DNA from: Dipteris shenzhenensis
Lineage: Eukaryota; Polypodiophyta; Polypodiopsida; Gleicheniales
Length of the DNA stretch: 64,000 bases
Assembly (NCBI GenBank): GCA_047967505.1
Contig: CM106540.1
Strand: one strand, 5' to 3'
Position 1 is the stretch's first letter. The number at the start of each line of letters is the position of its first letter. Shown one piece after another: positions 61,430-64,000 of the stretch. Position numbers and translations under genes: made by a program. The notes beneath the pieces were generated by a model, which did not search any database, had not been told where the DNA came from, and worked only from the letters and a program-made list of their open reading frames with translations.

Positions 61430-61817
61430 CATTTATAGAGAGAAGATAAGCGAGAAAAAGAGAGGAGAAAAGAGAGGAAAAGAGACGAAAAGAGAGGATA
61501 AAAGATAGAAGGAAAAAGAGAGAAAAAGAGAGAAGGAAAGTGAGGAGAAAAGAGAGGAGAAAAAGAGAGAAAAAGAGAGGAGATAAGAGAGAGAAAGAGA
61601 GGAGAAAAGAGAGGAAAAGAGACGAAAAGAGAGAAGAAAAGAGAGAAGAAAAAAGAGAAGGAAAAAGAGAGAAAAAGTGAGGATAAAAGAGAGAAAAAGA
61701 GAGAAGGAAAGAGATGAGAAAAGAGAGGAAAAGAGAGGAGAAAAAAGAGAGGAGATAAGAGAAAAAAAGAGAGGAGAAAAGAGAGAAAAAGAGAGGAAAA
61801 AAGAGGAAAGAAGAATG
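61430..61817. repeat. Polypurine tract, about 390 bp
   Basis: Almost only G and A on the + strand (GAGAAAAGAGAGG variants). The long Ser/Leu/Phe frames on the other strand are artefacts. Confidence 0.95.
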
Positions 61818-61894
61818 CTCCATCATGCATGCCCTCTTTCTTTATCCCGCCCTCATGCTTCAGTCCAATTTTCCTATTTCTTGGACCCGTCCTC

Positions 61895-62092
61895 ATGCAA
61901 TCACTTATTTCCATCATTCATGCAATCCCTTATTTCCTCACAAATGCAATCCCTTTATTCATTCATGCAATCCCTTTCCATCATTCATGCAATCCCTTTC
62001 TTCATTCATGCAATCCCTTTCCATCATTCATGCAATCACTTATTTCCATCATTCATGCAATCACTTATTTCCATCATTCATGCAATCCCTTT
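61895..62092. repeat. Minisatellite, nine copies of a 21-25-bp unit
   Basis: Each unit has ATGCAATC(C/A)CTT followed by TTCCATCATTC or a shorter variant. Confidence 0.92.
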
Positions 62093-62179
62093 CTTGGAAG
62101 GGGAAGGGGAAGGCAAAGAAAAGGAAAAGGAAGGGGAAGGGGAAGAGGAAGGGGAAGGGAAAAGGGAAGAACACACAAG

Positions 62180-62800
62180 AAAAGACGTGTCTAATAGCGT
62201 GTCTATAGGCGCGGTTGTTTGTTTTTCTAAAAATTAGATGCATTGTTTGACGTGTCTATAGACGTGCTTCGACAGATGCCTTTTTGAAAGAAACTAAAAA
62301 GAACATGCGCCCGACCCCAAAAAGAACAACACTAGTACCAAAAACATCCCTTCTCTGCATATGATAAAGGATGAATCCAAAGAGAGCAACTTCCAAAGAA
62401 GACCAACCGCCAAGAGACTTACCTTACAGAGAGGCATTGAAGCTTCTTGTCCTTCTTCAGAGCTGCTTCTCTTTCTTCTCTTCCTTGTTCACCCTCTTCT
62501 CTTGTATGCTTGGGGATGACTGTGTAAGCCTGGAGATGAGTGTGGGTGCTTGGAGATAAGTGTGGATGCCTAGAGCTATGTCTATTAATAGGAAAGCAAG
62601 CTACGTGACACTAAAAGTATGTGAAAGAAAGCAAGCGTGCTAAAAGTAGGTTCAAAAATCAACTCACAATCTACGCATCTAAACACGCATCTAAAGAAAT
62701 GCCTATCAACACATCTACACTGTGTTTTAGACGTGCCTATAGACACGTTCCATAGTACAGATGCGGTGTTAGATGCGCTTTTAGATGCTACACAGTGTTT
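62180..62800. repeat. Right clusters of CTATAGA/ACGCATCT motifs
   Basis: 62180-62280 has GTGTCTATAGGCGC and the near-palindrome ACGTGTCTATAGACGTG. 62670-62800 has TACGCATCTAAACACGCATC, ACGTGCCTATAGACACGT and AGATGCG/AGATGC. They mirror the cluster at 59298-59480. Confidence 0.7.
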
Positions 62801-62851
62801 TGACATTTACAACTCATGCAAGAACACATTTTTTGGGTTGTTTATCTATAG

Positions 62852-64000
62852 GATGTCTTCATCTTCAACAAGTAGCTCCAATGAGGATGAATCCCTCTGT
62901 ATCCACCATCGTGAAATGTGGTTGGAGCAAAAAATAAAATGTATGTGTGATTGATGTCGAGGAAACATGTATCGTGCACGCAAAATTACACTCAATCACA
63001 TCTCAAAGTATGGAGAATGGGATGTGACCATAAACATGGTAAGTGTTAAAGAGTTAAGGTTGATTGAGATACCTATGGGTGTTCATGTGTTTGATATATG
63101 ATCCTTTTTTAATTTGATACAGGATGCAATGCCACACCCACATATGTTGCCCTATGCTCGTTGTGAGGAGGTGAAGCCTCGGTGATATGAGGTGGGATCT
63201 TCAGGAGGGACCGTTACGGATGCATGGAGTGATGGTGATAGTAGCCCTCCACCATTACCTCATGGCCAAGCTTCAAGGAAGAACCTAGGAACTTGAGACT
63301 TGGCATGGACGGTGTGAACGCATTTGGTCTCAAAAGCACCTCTTACAATGTATGGCCAGTGATATTGGTGAATTATTATCTTCCACCCTCTATGGCGATT
63401 AAGAAAGGACATATTATGTTATCCCTTCTAATTCCACGGAAACAGAAAGTAAAAAATCATGATGTTTATTTGGAGCCTTTGATTGATGAGCTAGAGATAC
63501 TTTGGAGAGGTATCGAAGTGCATGATGTGAGCAGGCCTCCCTCATCATGAGACTTCAACTACAAAGCAGTCTTGATGTGGACGATGCATGACTTCCCAGG
63601 CTATGGCGAGTGTTCAGGTCTCACTACATCGGGTTACCATGCATGTCCTGTTTGTGGTCCTTTGCTAGTTGCCTCACAGGCAGTCGCATTGAATAAGGTC
63701 ATCTATGAGAATCACCATCAATTTCTTCCACATGATCATCCTAGATATGTCGCCCCTTGGAATGAAGTCCCCCCACAGTCACTCACTGCAGGAGATTGGA
63801 TGAGAATTTGGGAGGGTTCCACGATGACTCCACCACTTGGCATGAGCAGGTAAGGGTTTGTAACTATTATGTGCTATATTGAATGGAAATAAAGATTGCA
63901 CGCTAAATACCAGCTTTTGTTTAGATACTCCATCTTTTATCGACTACCATATTGGTCCCACCTGAAGATCAATCACCTGCTTGATCCCATGCATATCTTC
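62852..64000 (+). pseudogene. CACTA (En/Spm) TNP2-type transposase, partial and decayed
   Basis: Exons visible: 62852-63038 (Ser-rich start, a TGA at 62951 where an Arg codon is expected, CRGNMYRARKITLNHISKYG); an intron with GTAAGT...ATACAG (63039-63120); a short exon; then 63290-63848 with LRLGMDGVNAFG, WPVILVNYYLPPSM, HIMLSLLIP, DVYLEPLIDELEILWRGIEV, MWTMHDFPGYGECSGLTTSG and HACPVC, classic TNP2 motifs; then donor AG|GTAAGG and a last exon from about 63927 (IFYRLPYW, DPMHI) running off the window. The segment normally between the N-terminal domain and the transposase core is missing. Function (cut-and-paste transposase) is family knowledge. Confidence 0.8.

Noticed and set aside
61360-61917. 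Long Ser/Leu/Phe-rich frames on the - strand
   Set aside because: Direct translation of the polypurine tract; no domain and the same repeat is open in several frames.
61895-62092. Regularly spaced direct repeats that could suggest a CRISPR array
   Set aside because: Plant nuclear context, no unique spacers (units differ only by small indels), no cas genes; it is a minisatellite.
1-64000. tRNA, rRNA or other structured RNA genes
   Set aside because: I noticed only tRNA-complementary primer sites (6744, 14421, 22003, 35289, 43217, 53268), no cloverleaf or rRNA segment; a covariance-model scan was not possible here.

Overview
The window is nuclear DNA of a land plant with a large, retrotransposon-rich genome. 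The evidence is a plant-specific MYB-CC transcription factor gene with canonical plant splice sites, Ty1-copia and chromodomain Ty3-gypsy elements primed by plant tRNAs, CACTA (TNP2) transposase remnants and an Ac-like hAT element. A 1.2 kb coding sequence spread over 43.9 kb, with introns of 24.3 and 17.9 kb, points more to a fern or gymnosperm than to a compact angiosperm, but the sequence alone does not settle this.

Layout. 1-2130: upstream flank, a candidate promoter module (1261-1404) and a CT-rich 5' leader. 2131-45993: one seven-exon PHR1-like (PHL2/PHL3-type) gene on the + strand. Intron 1 (2357-26614) holds degraded copia pieces (3720-5830), a 5'-truncated gypsy called A (6888-10312, resuming at 24372), and inside it a complete LTR element B on the - strand (10313-24371, target duplication CACAT). 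B carries a young copia C1 (10401-14704) in one LTR and an Ac-like non-autonomous hAT (22538-23482) in the other. Exons 2-5 lie within 26615-27351. Intron 5 (27352-45204) holds copia C2 (27806-35570, TGGAT) inside the LTR of an older copia C3, a fragment C4, a truncated gypsy E with a CACTA piece, and a gag-only element D (40898-43517, ATCTC) in E's LTR. Exons 6-7 end at 45993.

46000-64000 is intergenic: tandem repeats, a LINE-like tail, a decayed copia (50620-52785), an orphan LTR with a perfect primer site (52786-53280), an unrecognised two-exon reading frame on the - strand (54972-56002), a decayed transposon-like gene between clusters of TCTATAGACG-type motifs (59298-62800), and a CACTA TNP2 gene running off the right edge.

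Only the MYB-CC gene looks like a functional host gene. Everything else readable is mobile DNA, mostly broken. The most unusual signal is a set of dense GTAC/CCGTAC clusters in the leaders of two copia copies and in the LTRs of the unrelated element B. CCGTAC is the core site of SBP/SPL (CRR1-type) transcription factors. Also notable are the AAACGG arrays of the hAT element, a duplicated 5' splice site and a GC-AG intron in the host gene, and TAG/TAA stops in gypsy frames where glutamine is expected.
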